Assembly (NCBI GenBank): GCA_017591395.1
Contig: WEDG01007566.1
Location: 62,001 to 126,000, forward strand
DNA length: 64,000 nucleotides
Origin: Schistocephalus solidus
Taxonomy: Eukaryota > Platyhelminthes > Cestoda > Diphyllobothriidea > Diphyllobothriidae
Direction: 5' to 3'
Shown: positions 1 through 9,990 of the stretch, piece by piece
Layout of the letters: every line of letters begins with the position of its first letter
Position numbering within the stretch: the stretch's first letter is position 1
Notes under the pieces: generated by a model
Told to the model about the DNA's origin: nothing
Databases searched by the model: none
Seen by the model: the letters and a program-made list of their open reading frames with translations, nothing else
Position numbers and translations under genes: made by a program

Positions 1-470
1 TCATTACGAAGGATTACGTGCACGATTTACTAACGTGCGCCTACCCCCTAACAACGACTGCTAATCCTTTCGGCTTTTAATCTCACTATTCGCCAACCCC
101 ACCTCACACATGGTGAACCGCAATTAAACATTCCGACACCTCCAACCGACGCAGTGACCCCTAAATCCAACCCGGAACCATGATCGATAATCTAGCCGGT
201 CGTAGTTACTCGCCGCCCACCTTCCCCTCCCAAACAAGCTAATGTAATTGTTCTCTCTTCACCTCGCCCGTCCCAAAACATGCTCCGATTAATGGTCCAC
301 CCACCACCCACTCACACCAGCTGTTTGTTTGTCACCATCTGTCCTGTCGCGCCACTTCACTTTCTCCTCTGTTCATTTCGTCTGACGACGGGTTGATGTC
401 ACCAACTTCAAAATTTACGAGTACAACTCCATTTCCCGAAGAGCATTTTTCTTTTTCATATATATATATA
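1..470. other. no gene recognised
   Basis: I see no coding signal here. A short (TA)n run lies at about 457-471, immediately against the first SINE-1 copy. Confidence 0.5.
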
Positions 471-650
471 TGAAATGGAACCGACAAAGACAAGGGAGAC
501 CGGAATGGCAATTTCTGGCTTATTAGCCGTCATCAGCCTGTAATACTAATCCCAGTGTAGTATCACCTGGGATTCGAACCCGCGACCTTTGGTATTTGAG
601 TCGAACGCTCTACCATTGAGCCACGGGCTCGTTGTTTTGTCGGTTGTGAT
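471..650 (-). repeat. SINE-1 copy (tRNA-derived, hammerhead-bearing)
   Basis: Read on the minus strand, this has a tRNA-like head with an A box (613-623, TGGCTCAATGG) and an exact B box (570-580, GGTTCGAATCC). These match the internal RNA polymerase III promoter of tRNA genes. The head is followed by the family's conserved 3' module, which folds as a hammerhead, and by a tail ending near 471. It is the left arm of a near-perfect inverted repeat with the copy at 690-863. It is not a functional tRNA, because no full cloverleaf is present and the same head recurs as a repeat. Confidence 0.85.
498..542 (-). ncRNA. hammerhead-like ribozyme motif in SINE-1
   Basis: The minus strand shows CUGAUGA, a GGCU/AGCC helix II with an AAUA loop, GAA, a short helix III and a following U as the predicted cleavage nucleotide. 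Helix I (ACAGG with CCGGU) closes it. The helix III strands are imperfect (AUUG/CCAU), so this copy may be weak. Confidence 0.5.
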
Positions 651-689
651 CGGAAATATGATGATAGTGTGGGGCTAACCGATCCCAGC

Positions 690-969
690 TAACCGGCTAA
701 CGAGCCCGTGGCTCAATGGTAGAGCGTTCTGACTCAAATACCAAAGGTCGTGAGTTCGAATCCCAGATGTGACACACTTGGGATTGGGTATGACTGGCTG
801 ATGACGGCTAATAAGCCAGAAATGGCCATTCCGGTCTCCCTTGTCTTTGTCGGTTCCATTTCATCATATGCTACACTTCGCTATGCGACCGCCTGCGAGA
901 GCTCTAGTCTGAGCTCCAGGGCACAACGGAACATACATGTTCCTTAAGCAGATCGGTGAGCCCCACACT

Positions 970-974
<5 letters not shown>
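690..974 (+). repeat. SINE-1 copy, tRNA head through 3' region
   Basis: A box at 709-719 and near-exact B box at 753-763 (AGTTCGAATCC). The hammerhead module is at 792-836 and the 3' region runs on to about 974, where it enters a TA palindrome. The first 175 bases are the inverted counterpart of 471-650. The 3' region beyond 865 resembles, at lower identity, the tails of the copies at 8785 and 27215. Confidence 0.85.
792..836 (+). ncRNA. hammerhead-like ribozyme motif in SINE-1
   Basis: Helix I is GACUGG (792-797) with CCGGUC (831-836), six pairs including one G-U. The core CUGAUGA is at 798-804. Helix II GGCU (806-809) pairs with AGCC (814-817) around AAUA. GAA is at 819-821. AUGG/CCAU (822-829) makes helix III and U830 is the NUH cleavage nucleotide. 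The one non-canonical point is C805 opposite A818, where most hammerheads have G-C (10.1/11.1). Confidence 0.65.
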
Positions 975-1005
<31 letters not shown>

Positions 1006-1018
1006 AGTGTGGGGCTCA
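957..1018. repeat. perfect 62-bp palindrome
   Basis: Arms 957-974 and 1001-1018 are exact reverse complements, and the centre (975-1000) is alternating AT. The whole 62 bases therefore read the same on both strands. It sits at the tail end of one SINE-1 copy and the broken start of the next. Confidence 0.95.
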
Positions 1019-1127
1019 TCGAATCCCAGGTGTGCCACACTTGGGATTGGGAATGACTGGCTGATGACGGCTAATAAGCCAGAAATGGCCATTCCGGTCT
1101 CCCTTGTCTTTGTCGGTTCCACCTTAT

Positions 1128-1130
<3 letters not shown>
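1018..1130 (+). repeat. SINE-1 3' module, head missing
   Basis: This starts in the B-box end (ATCGAATCCCAG) and runs through the conserved hammerhead module and the tail. The tRNA-like 5' part is replaced by the palindrome. Confidence 0.8.
1055..1099 (+). ncRNA. hammerhead-like ribozyme motif in SINE-1
   Basis: Identical in all paired positions to the copy at 792-836: helix I 1055-1060 with 1094-1099, core 1061-1067, helix II 1069-1072 with 1077-1080, GAA 1082-1084, cleavage U1093. Confidence 0.65.

Positions 1131-1175
<45 letters not shown>
1131..1175. repeat. (TA)n microsatellite
   Basis: About 22 TA units follow directly on the SINE-1 tail and probably grew from it. Open frames through here translate only to Ile-Tyr repeats and are not genes. 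Confidence 0.95.
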
Positions 1176-1179
<4 letters not shown>

Positions 1180-1204
1180 AAGACGTTATACTGTACTTCC
1201 GACA

Positions 1205-1335
1205 TAGGTACGAGCTAAAAGCCGAGGACCGTGTTTCGCCGATGTTTCTGCTGCTGCGTGACGCAGCTACGAGGGTTTCAGCTCCTAAGTGGGGCCTCCA
1301 ACGTTCTCTATGCAGTTTCTGGTATATGGACTCCA
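1205..1335 (+). repeat. dispersed repeat, copy 1
   Basis: This stretch is recognisably similar to 2036-2150. Both share CTAAAAGCC, CGTGTTTC, GCTACGAGG, GTTTCTGG-type blocks in the same order with small indels. Family unknown. Confidence 0.6.
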
Positions 1336-1350
1336 AAGAATAATCGGGGA

Positions 1351-1638
1351 AATTATTTCTGAAATTATTAAGTGCAGGACATGGAGTTACGTGAACGAAC
1401 ACAATGGACAGATAGGCGTGTAATACATCAACGGTGGCAATAGGAATGATTTCTGAAATTAATAAGTGCAGGACATGGAGTTACGTGAACGAACACAATG
1501 GACAGATAGGCGTGTAATACATCAACGGTGGCAATAGGAATGATTTCTGAAATTAATAAGTGCAGGACATGGAGTTACGTGAACGAACACAATGGACAGA
1601 TAGGCGTGTAATACATCAACGGTGGCAATAGGAATGAC
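1351..1638. repeat. 94-bp tandem repeat, three copies
   Basis: The unit recurs with a period of exactly 94 bases: ATGGAG begins at 1381, 1475 and 1569. The second and third units are essentially identical. The first differs mainly at its left edge. No open frame runs through it. Confidence 0.95.
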
Positions 1639-2990
1639 ACCGTTTAAAGAACGCAAGAGGGCGGTAACGCGTGGGCAATTAAATGAAATTTATATGCCTA
1701 CCGTCATTGCGAAAGTGAGCTAGTTTTAAATACTACACTAGACCGTATTGCACGCCTATTTACACACCGATCTACCCCTAACCATCTCCCTTGTGTTCTT
1801 TAGAGTTATCCATGGTTGCCGGGTTAGGAGGGTCGCGCAACCATTAATTGCCGAATATTGTCCCCCTCCCCCATCCCAGTTCGGGATTGAGTTTGTTGTG
1901 GTTTTTTTATTTCCTCAGAAAGGTTGATATGAATAGGTTGGTCAAAGTTCATCGCTCACTGCGGGATAATCACGTGAAATCTATAAAACCACCAAAAGGC
2001 AGCCAGTAGTAAGACGACGCACTATGCTAGCTGCCCAAGTACAAGCTAAAAGCCCAGCCACGTGTTTCTGCAGCTGCCTGACGGCTACGAGGGGTTCAGT
2101 TCATCAGTGGGTCCCTCAGCATTCCAACTGTACTTTCTGGTAGATACTGCGGGTCTGTATTGAGTTTATTTAGATTACTTTGCTAGGACTCGATCAACGA
2201 AAAATGCGGTGTGATTTTAGTACTTGAGTTAAACCAACTCAATAAGAAATTATTAGTAATGCTTTTGCATACAAGTGGGACGGCTGCCAATGCCAACCAT
2301 AGTAGCTCTACCCCTTCTACTATTTGGGTTCGTCCAAGTGGTGTGTGGTGGTCTACCTACAGGCGAGCCGTCAGTAAATAGCCCTTGAATTAAGTGAAAT
2401 GTCAAATGTTAATAAAAACCACCCCGGGTTTACAATCACCGAAGTAAAAGTTGAGAGCGTCTCCTGTCCTGAACCCCATTGATACACTTCCATACACCGA
2501 CTTAGTGGACGGTCTCCCGGATGTCACGTGTTACGCTCTCGCCGGCCCTCGGCCTCGGAATACGAAGTGTCGGAGATAGGGGGAGGACGAATGCTCGAGG
2601 GTAAGGAGCACCTTGAAGAAACCCCGGTCCAACCGTAATGTATTGGCTCTTCTGTGAATGGTGGTATCAAGCAGAACCAATGACAGTATTTAGATTAGTA
2701 GAAACGGTGCAAGAAGCGCGAACATAATTATTTTTCGGTTCTGTGTTAAACTACAGCCGGCATGAAAACAAATGAGCGGATAATCACTAAACTGAGCAGC
2801 CTAATGTACGGCAAACCACTGGTTAGAATATGAATAAATTATAAAAAAAGAGGACGGAATATCCGCCTTCCAGCTTGCGCGCACGCTTAAACTGAATTTT
2901 GCCACGTCTGTCCACCCCACGCAGCAAACCGCTCATTCTACCTATCCCACAGGACTATTTTAGGCAGGGGGCGAGGAAGCAACGAGTCAA
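1639..2990. other. no gene recognised
   Basis: AT/GC-mixed noncoding DNA. The only structure I see is the second copy (2036-2150) of the repeat at 1205-1335. Confidence 0.5.
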
Positions 2991-3150
2991 TCCAACCCTA
3001 ATACTACTTATAATCTTGCTCATACAAACCTTAGGCTAACCCTGAACCATCGCCCCTCCTAATCTCCAAACTGACCCCAAATCCACATCATAACACTAAC
3101 CCTACTACCAACCCTAACTTCAGCCGTAAACTAAACCACCACCGCCACTA
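2990..3150 (-). repeat. degenerate telomere-like tract
   Basis: Scattered CTAACCCTAA-type hexamers (ACCCTAA, GCTAACCCTGAAC, ACTAACCCTACTACC, CCAACCCTAAC). They resemble a decayed TTAGGG array read on the minus strand. Confidence 0.5.
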
Positions 3151-3650
3151 GTCCGCACGCTATGCTCTTCCTCTGTCATGGACGAATGGTCATACGACTG
3201 GGCAGGTTGCTCCTAGCCTGTCAGAGTCCCATGCAGCCGATTATGTGAAGAAGAAAACCGGTGGAGATGTGGGAGACCGGTAGGAGCCCAGAGGGCAGAG
3301 GCAAGGAAACGTGCGGTTCCAGAACGAGTACTGAACTTATTTAACACCACGGCACCTGCCTTCGGGATGGCCCCAGCGTATGGGGATTCCGGCCTTGTGG
3401 TGTTTGCGGGGGCTGGGTTCAAACCCTGACACCCTCAAAAGCCCCCCCCCCTGACACACTGCATTCGCGATCCAGACCTCATTTAGGGTCACGGCGGAGA
3501 GGGGAAGGCAGGCTGGCCGGCAGGCAGGTGGCAGACGGCGGTAACTACGGTGGCGCTGACGCGCCCATCTGACGGTTTTCGTAGATGATCAATAAATGCC
3601 GTGTGCCGACTGGTCGGCCGGCTGCCGGCCCAGTGTTTACATTAGGACGT
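3150..3650. other. uncharacterised, GC-rich
   Basis: Contains a tRNA-like stretch (GGGTTCAAACCC near 3415-3426) and a C9 run at about 3442-3450. No gene or recognised element. Confidence 0.4.
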
Positions 3651-3956
3651 CCGGTGTGTGTGCATGTGCGTGCATTTCGGGCTCCGGCCCGTCTGCAGTC
3701 TCTGCGTTTCGCACTGTCAGCGCGATCACCTCGAATGTCTGCGCCGCAGCCGGACGGTGCGATGCCGGTGCGGCCGCCTCCGATGCGGTGTCCGCAAGGG
3801 CGCCAGTTCCTTGCCCCCTTAACTAAGTTACCCCAAACCTGTGGGTCTTGGTGAATGGGGGCCGCAGTCATTATGACCGAGGTGAACGCCCAGCTTCTGG
3901 CCTTAATGCTTACGATGCTTATGCTTGCGATTGTGATGGTAAAAGTAAAAGCACAG
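3650..3956 (+). repeat. LINE-A 3'-end unit, upstream copy
   Basis: About 300 bases near-identical to 5389-5680, the sequence that precedes the (AGT)n tail of the LINE-A copy that follows. Here it ends at GATGGTAAAAGTAAAAG and passes straight into the next LINE-A copy's reverse-transcriptase frame. It therefore looks like the 3' end of an older insertion into whose tail the second copy landed. Confidence 0.75.
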
Positions 3957-5160
3957 CCAAAACGGTGGTCATGCACCAAAAGCCACCCAGCGCGGAATAC
4001 AATGCACCCCGAATCCATGTCAACGACGCTCAACTCAAAAATTTGGAAACCTTCGCTTATCTGGGAAGCACGCTGTCACGCAACACGAGAATCGATGACG
4101 GATCTCCAAAGCCAGTCAGGCCTTCGACCGGCTCCAGGCCTCCGTGTGGAATCGCCACGGTATTCACCTGAACACCAAACGGAAGATGTACAAGGCCGTT
4201 GTCTTTATGACATTCCTTTGCGGAGCGGAGACCTGGACCGTCAACTCGAACCAAGCCAGGCCGCTGAATCATTTCCATCTCAGCTGTCTCTGTAGAATAC
4301 TAAAGCTGAGATGGCAAGACACGATCCCGGGCACGGAAGTACTGGAGCGAACCGGAATCCCCAGCATCCACGCCATACTGAAGCAAGTGCAATTGCGATG
4401 CAGCGGCCACCTGGTAAGAATGGACGACGAGCGACTACCCAAACGACTTTTCTACGGCGATGTCGCTACGGGTGCTCGCCGACAGGGAGGTCAAAAACGA
4501 CGCTACAAGGAAACTTTGAAGAAATCGCTCAAGCGACTACAAATCGACCCGGTGACCTGGGAGGACCTTGCCCAGGATAGGCCGACATGGAGAAGATCCT
4601 TGAAGACTGGTGCAGCAATTTATGAGGCCAACGGGATCGCTGCTGTGAAGGAAAAACGGGTGGCTCTGCAAGTCACAAGCACCGCGGATCAACACCGCCA
4701 ATACCCATGCCCACCCAACGTGCCCACGCTGTCCATGCACATTCCGCGCGCGAATCGGACTGGTTGGACATCTTCGAACTTGACGCAACAACAATCCCAC
4801 AACATCGACCTCCGTCACACCTGCATCAGACCCCACGACAACGACCACCCCAACCACTGATAACTTCATCGATGCCCTGCCGCCCACGATCTCTGACACC
4901 ATCTTCCCTCTTCCACCCCCTGCGCTGATCAGGGCGACGAACACCACTTGCTCCACTCCCACCACCTCAGTAACCACTTCTGACTACCTGACAACTGCTA
5001 CCTCCAACACCACCACCGCCCCCAATACCAGCGATGCGGACTCGGTACTAACCTGTCCTCATTGCGATCGCACATTCATCTCATACATCGGCCTGGTCGG
5101 TCACTTGCTAATCCATCGCACAGAGACTGGCGAACCCGTGCCTGGAGCACCAACACACAA
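3957..5160 (+). pseudogene. LINE-A fragment: RT C-terminus and C2H2 finger
   Basis: A 5'-truncated non-LTR retrotransposon ORF. It opens in the RT C-terminal part (TVVMHQ, then [16 protein letters not shown]). The best frame, 4144-4860, carries AETWTV, HFHLSCL and [21 protein letters not shown], all shared with the better copy at 56.1-58.3 kb. A frameshift separates it from one C2H2 finger (CPHCDRTF, then GLVGHLLIH) near 5055-5120. Frameshifts around 4090 and 4730-4940 show it is dead. It resembles RTE/'craniofacial development protein 2-like' LINEs; the clade is not certain. Confidence 0.85.
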
Positions 5161-5677
5161 CAGAGACCGCCGGCTCCGGCCGCGCCAGCCACCTGCACCC
5201 TCTTCCATCTCCGGTCTTCTTGACTCTGTCATGAAACCGGGATTAGGTGGGGGAGGAGAAGAGAGTGCGGTAGCTGCAGCGCAAGGCTACTATCACCTAA
5301 AACTAATCCACGCGCAAGTCACCGTCCCTGCACCACCTTTCTGTGGAGCATACGGTGGACGTCGTTGGACTACGACAGTCGAACTGCCGTGTGTGTGCGC
5401 ATTCAGGGGCTCTGGCCCGTCTGCAGTCTCTGCATTTCGCACTATCAGCGCGATCACCTCGAATGTCTGCGCTGAAGCCGGACGGTGCGATGCCGGTGCG
5501 GCCGCCTCCGATGCGGTGTCCGCAAGGGTGCCAGTTCCTTGCCCCCTTAACTAAGTTGCCCCAAACCTGTGGGTCTTGGTGAATGGGGGCCGCAGTCATT
5601 ATGACCGAGGTGAACGCCCAGCTTCTGGCTTTAATGCTTACGATGCTGATGCGTGCGATTGTGATGGTAATGGTAAA

Positions 5678-5680
<3 letters not shown>
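5160..5680 (+). repeat. LINE-A 3' untranslated region
   Basis: 5180-5400 matches the 3' region of the other LINE-A copy (58915-59130), and 5389-5680 matches the upstream unit at 3650-3956. Frames here with Cys/Arg-rich translations are shadows. Confidence 0.75.
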
Positions 5681-7076
<1,396 letters not shown>

Positions 7077-7174
7077 TCAACGGTCAATGATCTCGCATGG
7101 TCTCCTAAACATGCCTGCATCTTCGCCTGCACAAATGACAGTTACCTAGAAATCTGGAATCTGCAGGCCTCGAC
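7077..7174 (+). CDS. DNAI4: DNAI4/WDR78-like axonemal dynein intermediate chain, WD40 exon
   Basis: A 98-base exon bounded by a pyrimidine-rich acceptor (...CTTCCAG) and a consensus donor (GTAAGT at 7175). Read from phase 0 it gives TVNDLAWSPKHACIFACTND followed by SYLEIWNLQAS, a WD40 blade of the type found in axonemal dynein intermediate chains. These proteins sit at the base of ciliary/flagellar dynein arms or in the I1/f complex. The exon ends two bases into a Thr codon, which is completed exactly by the exon at 10753. Upstream exons carrying the N-terminus and earlier blades were not found and may precede the window. The DNAI4 choice over DNAI1/2 rests on the join to the next exons (STLDPV, then MVGDSLG). 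Open frame upstream of 7077 is intron. Confidence 0.72.
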
Positions 7175-7194
7175 GTAAGTTTTGCAACGTAACA

Positions 7195-7690
7195 TGTGTC
7201 CTGTCCTTCGTCTGCGAGGGGTCTGTTTGCCCGAGAAACTTCCTCCAGCGATCCTCCCTCGACAAAAGAATGTGTGGCAAGGATGCGTTGTATGGCCGCC
7301 TAGCCTGGAAACGGGAAAAGGAACCACCCGCAAAACATGTGGCTTTGCGCTAAATTCCTAGGAAACCATATTTAGGATTAAGATACTGGTTATAGTTGGG
7401 TTTAAGTTTGGACTTAAGCTCAGAGTTGGGGTTAGGATCATGATTAGGCTAAGATTATCCTCATGTTAACTGTAGGTTTTAGGTTTAGGGTAGGGCTAGG
7501 GTCAAGACTAAAGTGACAGTTTAGTTTTATCTTAAATTAATGTTAGTGTTAAGACATGGGTATATTCACCCTAGCTGAAATTTACTGTAAGGCCACATAT
7601 TTTAAGCGTGTGGGACGTTTTCCATTCTCGTGTTCTGTTAAGGCGGCCATACAAGACATCCCTACCGAGTGTGTTATGGCTAATGTCGGG
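7195..7690. repeat. foldback element around a telomere-like tract
   Basis: About 7265-7365 and 7575-7665 are imperfect inverted repeats: AGGCGGCCATACAA is exact on opposite strands, and CCTAG...GCCACAT pairs further in. Between them lies 7370-7555, rich in degenerate TTAGGG-like motifs (GGGGTTAGGATC, TTTAGGGTAGGGCTAGGG). The 151-codon frame at 7556-8011 begins in this structure and shows no recognisable domain, so I do not call it a gene. Confidence 0.6.
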
Positions 7691-8780
7691 TCCCGAGCAG
7701 TGGCAGTTTCGACATTGCCCACGTCAACAAACGCCCGGGGTCCGGCTGCTCCCTGTGAAAAATTCCGTCCCAGCGCTCCTTTAACAATCCGCAGACGGGA
7801 AGCTTTTCTTCACATGGAAGAACAGCAGCATCCCCACCCCCATCATCACCAAGAAATCCAGAAGCCCCAGGCTCGTGTTTTGCCTTATGCCAGAACAATT
7901 ATGCCTTTTAAACCGATGTCGAAGCAACAGGATTCTATCGAAGTCTATGCCGGTGAAACCGGCAATGAAGTCATCTCAGGACTTTCAAATCGCTATCCTC
8001 TATGGCTATAAAATTATTGGAGCCTTTATAACAGATGTGCACGGTCTGTGGACTTCGTAAATGCAGAGAGAAGAAAGAGCAACGCATACAATTTTGCAAG
8101 AACCTTATGCACCTTATATTACCCACCCCACCCATAAAACTCCTATTTTCACCGGTCGCGTATTACACGAGTCTAGCGTTTCTGGCTTTCTAGACGCTGT
8201 GCATAACCTACCGTTATCAGAATAAGAATTCTGACAAGGTAGTCTCCAGTACCAACAAAATCATCGTGCTGATATAATTCTCGGGTTATTTATGTCAGAA
8301 GGTAACCGACATGTTTATAAATAACTGCAAATTGCACCAGCAGTGTTATGCGCCTATGAGTAAAGGAAGTATGTTACAGGACGCAGGAAACAGGGTAGAT
8401 GTTACCCCAATCAGAAGTTCGTAACGTTACGCAAACATGATACAGAATGGGAGGATGATATCCCTGTGATGGAGAGGTTATTGGACACCTAATAATCCAA
8501 TCGAACGACATAACTAAACATCCGAGGGATCAATTGTACAGTGATCCATCCTCGATTGTGAGAGTTGCGTCCCAGAGCCCACGCGAAAGGTTGAAATCCA
8601 AGAAGTGAACATAATATACTTAGGGGGTTATTTATATATTTTTAAGCCCATATAAACCCTCGCACAATCTTAGAAACATTTACCGTAGAGTTATATAGCA
8701 TAAACCCTTTATACTTCCTTAGATATTATGTGATATCCTTCAAAATTACGTATATAAACACATTGTTTATTTCCATTCGT
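7690..8780. other. intronic, nothing recognised
   Basis: Lies in the putative DNAI4 intron (7175-10752). I see no repeats or exons here. Confidence 0.45.
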
Positions 8781-8784
8781 TGAT

Positions 8785-9085
8785 GAATGCTCACCGATCA
8801 CTATCGGAACGCACTCGTTCCGCTCTGCCTTGAGGGACACTCTCAAGCCCCGTCATCAGCCACACAGCCGCTAGTAGTAGAATAGGCGGACGAATATTGC
8901 CGGCAAAACCAAGGGAGGCTGGAATGGCCATTTCTGGGTTATTCGCCATAATCAGCCAGTCATACCCAATCCCAGGTGGTGTGCACCACCTGAGGATCGA
9001 ACCCGTGACCCGTTGATCAAAATTCCAACGTTCTAACCACTGAGCCACTGGCTCATTGTCTTGCCGGTTTAGCTCGGGAATATTG
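8785..9085 (-). repeat. SINE-1 copy, near full length
   Basis: On the minus strand: tRNA head with A-box-like TGGCTCAGTGG and B box GGTTCGATCC, hammerhead module, then the longer 3' region with a hairpin (GGGGCTTGAGAGTGTCCC) ending in GATCGGTGAGC and TTCATC. It shows the order of modules in a complete unit of about 300 bases. Confidence 0.85.
8917..8961 (-). ncRNA. hammerhead-like motif, diverged
   Basis: Same layout as other SINE-1 motifs but the core reads CUGAUUA and helix II is GGCG/ACCC, so this copy is probably inactive. Helix I GACUGG/CCAGCC is kept. Confidence 0.4.
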
Positions 9086-9169
9086 ACTTGCATTCTTTTC
9101 TATACTACGCACAAATATACGTAGTATATATAACTGAGAAGTTTTATTTAATGCGTAATACAACCCCCC

Positions 9170-9393
9170 GCCAATAACTTGCCGTGTAGGACAAACCAAT
9201 TGAGGAAGCATGTACCTTAAGCAGATCGGTGAACCGAAAACTATCCTAGATATATTGGGGAGTTTTTCGCTGTTTCGAGGAGTCCCGCAGACAACTGGCC
9301 TTTTTTATTTCTGGTACAATTGGTTTGTCCTACACGGCAAGTTATTGGCGAAGGTTGTGTGCGGTTCATTGATCTGCTTAAGGAAAATGTATG
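9170..9393. repeat. interleaved inverted repeats
   Basis: 9170-9202 and 9317-9349 are perfect 33-base reverse complements. 9208-9236 and 9357-9393 are a second, imperfect pair (shared CCTTAAGCAGATC / GATCTGCTTAAGG). The order is A, B, A', B', so the two pairs interleave rather than nest. The B/B' block also occurs at the 3' end of the SINE-1 copy at 690-974. Confidence 0.85.
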
Positions 9394-9550
9394 TTCCGGT
9401 GTCCCCTGGCGCTCACTTTAGAGCCCTCACAGGCAGTCACATAGTGACGTGTAGCATATGTTAATAAGGTGGAACCAACAAAGACAAGGGAGACTGGAAT
9501 GGTCATTTCGGGCTTATTAGCCGTCATCAGCTAGTCATACCCAATCCTAA
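9360..9550 (-). repeat. SINE-1, 3' two-thirds
   Basis: Tail, 3' region and hammerhead module on the minus strand. The tRNA head is absent. The break lies about 15 bases 5' of helix I, where a plus-strand copy begins. Confidence 0.8.
9492..9536 (-). ncRNA. hammerhead-like ribozyme motif in SINE-1
   Basis: Core CUGAUGA, helix II GGCU/AGCC, GAA, helix III AUG/CAU with a two-base AC loop, cleavage U. Helix I GACUAG/CCAGUC has one A-C mismatch. Confidence 0.5.
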
Positions 9551-9555
9551 TCGCA

Positions 9556-9745
9556 ATCGACAAAACAACGGGCCCGTGGCTCATTGGTAGAGCGCTCGAC
9601 TCAATCACCAAATGTTGCGGGTTCAGAATCCCAGGTGATCCACACTTGGGATTGAGTATGACTGGCTGATGACGGCTAATAAGCCAGAAATGGCCATTCC
9701 GGTCTCCCTTGTTTTTGTGGGCTCCACCTTATCAATATATGACAC
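9556..9745 (+). repeat. SINE-1 copy
   Basis: Head-to-head with the preceding minus copy. A box TGGCTCATTGG is at 9577-9587. The B box is disrupted by one extra base (GGTTCAGAATCC). The hammerhead module is intact. Confidence 0.85.
9660..9704 (+). ncRNA. hammerhead-like ribozyme motif in SINE-1
   Basis: Same sequence in every paired position as 792-836: helix I 9660-9665/9699-9704, core 9666-9672, helix II 9674-9677/9682-9685, GAA 9687-9689, predicted cleavage after U9698. Confidence 0.65.
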
Positions 9746-9814
9746 AAGGTATATGACACACTGATGATCGGTAGCAACCTTGAAACAGCTGTCTACGTCT
9801 TGCCTGTTGCACAT

Positions 9815-9990
9815 TTAGCATGACCGACAAAGGGAGACTGGAATGGCCATTTCTGGCTTATTAGCCATCATCAGCCAACCATATTCAACCCCAGGCGTTG
9901 CGGCGCCCGAGGCTCGAACTGGCGACCTGTTGAGCAGAAGTCTAACGCTCTACCCACTGCGTCACGAGCTCGTTGTCTTGTCGGTTTTGC
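9815..9990 (-). repeat. SINE-1 copy
   Basis: Minus-strand copy with a decayed tRNA head (B box AGTTCGAGCC) and a well-kept hammerhead module. Confidence 0.8.
9836..9880 (-). ncRNA. hammerhead ribozyme candidate, best-paired SINE-1 copy
   Basis: This copy has U at 10.1 and A at 11.1 (bases 9867 and 9854), so helix II becomes five Watson-Crick pairs (UGGCU/AGCCA) directly between CUGAUGA and GAA. Helix III AUGG/CCAU and cleavage U are intact. Helix I GGUUGG/CCAGUC has six pairs, two of them G-U. Of all copies it is closest to a canonical hammerhead. Confidence 0.65.

Noticed and set aside
709..763. A tRNA gene at the A/B boxes
   Set aside because: The head recurs many times with the same downstream module and no consistent cloverleaf; it is a SINE promoter.
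904..1402. Overlapping Ile-Tyr-rich open frames
   Set aside because: They are translations of TA microsatellites joined to SINE-1; no splice, codon or domain support.
1351..1638. CRISPR-like array
   Set aside because: The 94-bp unit is contiguous with no unique spacers, and the genome is eukaryotic.
7556..8011. 151-codon open frame as a gene
   Set aside because: It begins inside a foldback repeat, has no recognisable domain and lies within a putative intron.
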